From assembly GCA_964030475.1 (NCBI GenBank), contig CAXIPT010000001.1, positions 10,907,593 to 10,971,592 on the forward strand: a DNA stretch of 64,000 bases, in the 5' to 3' direction. The position numbers and the translations under genes were made by a program. This DNA comes from Tethya wilhelma (taxonomy: Eukaryota; Porifera; Demospongiae; Tethyida; Tethyidae). Positions 62,957 to 64,000 of this stretch are shown piece after piece. The first letter of the stretch is position 1. The number at the start of each line of letters is the position of its first letter. Below the pieces are notes generated by a model that saw only the letters and a program-made list of their open reading frames with translations, was not told the DNA's origin and did no database searches.

Positions 62957-63960
62957 ATGGCGGGAAAAGAAGAATATTCTGGTCGTAATCCGTGGTATAC
63001 TCATGGCTACTCTAATGTCCAACTGGACTCTCCTCGTTCTGGGCTGTCCCTTGCAGAGCAGTACAAACTTCACTCTGAAGACAAGGTCAGACATAACTTT
63101 ATAAGTCCACCAGCTTGTGTTCAAATTTTATAATATGACTATTAGTAAAAGGGCTAAGGCAAGAAAAAGTGGGAGGTTTAATTTGGTCCCTCATTAATTA
63201 ACTACCAGTCCTAGATTTCATCTAATCATATTGTGGAACCCACTGATGATACTAGTGATCCTGGTCAATTGCAAGTCTTGCTGGCCGGGTATTCTGTGAG
63301 GGAAAATGAATGTTAGTCTGGTGCACGGACACTTCTGGCATGTCAGACTAAAAGGAACATCTGGTATTAGCTGTGGGTCACTTTCATGAGCAAGCACAGA
63401 ATGTTGTGACTGACAAATTTCAGGTTTTACAACTTTTATTGAGGTACCGTATAGCGGGAAATTTTCGTGGGGGAAAATTTTTGCGAATTTCGCGGTTTGG
63501 CAGCTTTCCGCGAAAATTTTCCCCCATGAAATTTATAAGGTATGTGGTCGTCACGTAATGTTGAGACGCAATCCACGAAAATTTTCCCCGCGAATTTCTA
63601 TTCAAGACGAAAACGCAAAAATTTTCCCCCACGAAAATTTCCCACTATACGGTATTTTTTTATCATTCCTGTCATGTGAGACCCTAGCACTGTCATCATC
63701 TATATACACAATTTTGGTGTGAATGTTTAGCATATTTTATGCAAGCTTCTCACATGTGAGACACACCCACTGGTTGGAAAAAAGCGTATGCGTTTGCTAT
63801 AGAAAAATTGAGTACTGCAAAATAACTATTTCTAGCATTTGAAAGCTAGAATAAAAGAACTCACCTAGAGAAACTGTATTAAATTTTAGTTAAAATGGTC
63901 TCTGAAAATGATTGCTCGATCCTTAACAGATATGCTATTCATTTACCATTTTGCCAACCA
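62957..63960 (+). CDS. unrecognised gene, 5' exons only
   Basis: Exon 1, 62,957-63,085, encodes 43 residues starting MAGKEEYSGRNPWYTHGYSN, ending in phase 0 at AAG|GTCAGA. A matching exon 2 at 63,890-63,960 (acceptor AATTTTAG, donor CCA|GTAAGC) encodes LKWSLKMIARSLTDMLFIYH and a few more residues, partly hydrophobic and possibly the start of a membrane segment. The rest is outside the window. I do not recognise the family. Intron 1 holds the MITE at 63,445-63,654. Confidence 0.6.
63445..63654. mobile_element. palindromic MITE, TIR TACCGTATAGCGGGAAATTT
   Basis: A 210-bp element, the closest relative of 32,279-32,485, in intron 1 of the right-end gene. Ends are TACCGTATAGCGGG and CCCACTATACGGTA. 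Confidence 0.85.
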
Positions 63961-64000
63961 GTAAGCGTGTCTCACACGATATTCTCACCGAAATTATGTA

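Overview
The window is nuclear DNA from an animal. Genes are split by GT-AG introns, AT content is high, and most of the sequence is transposon debris. Three host proteins can be named from spliced exons: an MTFR1-like mitochondrial fission regulator (an animal family), the ribosome-biogenesis protein BRIX1/BRX1, and a dicarbonyl/L-xylulose reductase (DCXR). Short introns and dense small inverted-repeat elements suggest an early-branching invertebrate. A demosponge is my guess, but I cannot prove it from this sequence. There is no operon, CRISPR array or prokaryotic gene.

Layout: 1-10.8 kb is repeats. These include several copies of one ~0.5 kb family, an 8-bp minisatellite, a 1,015-bp element with a 4-bp target duplication, and a 616-bp MULE-like MITE. 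From 10.8 to 33.7 kb lies the MTFR1-like gene on the minus strand. One of its introns is 15.8 kb (10,971-26,772) and holds a nest of dead transposons: a ZNF862-type hAT gene cut in three by later insertions, a tRNA-derived SINE, a P-element transposase relic, a Tc1 copy whose two halves face opposite ways, a 27-bp minisatellite, and MITEs with intact target-site duplications.

From 33.8 to 47.2 kb the sequence repeats itself. A ~2.1 kb block recurs directly, and ~1.7 kb blocks recur inverted. Every junction is next to a single N, which suggests allelic contigs scaffolded side by side. From 47.2 to 51 kb I see little. From 51.1 to 59.95 kb BRIX1 runs on the plus strand; one internal exon is missing at the N at 55,956. 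DCXR (60,515-62,872, minus) is complete in nine exons. It converges tail-to-tail with BRIX1 and is head-to-head, 84 bp away, with an unrecognised plus-strand gene that leaves the window.

The named genes have separate housekeeping roles (ribosome assembly, carbonyl/sugar metabolism, mitochondrial dynamics), and nothing suggests a shared pathway. I found no undescribed multigene system. The most novel material is the set of mobile-element families with readable target duplications, large foldbacks, and palindromic low-complexity elements.
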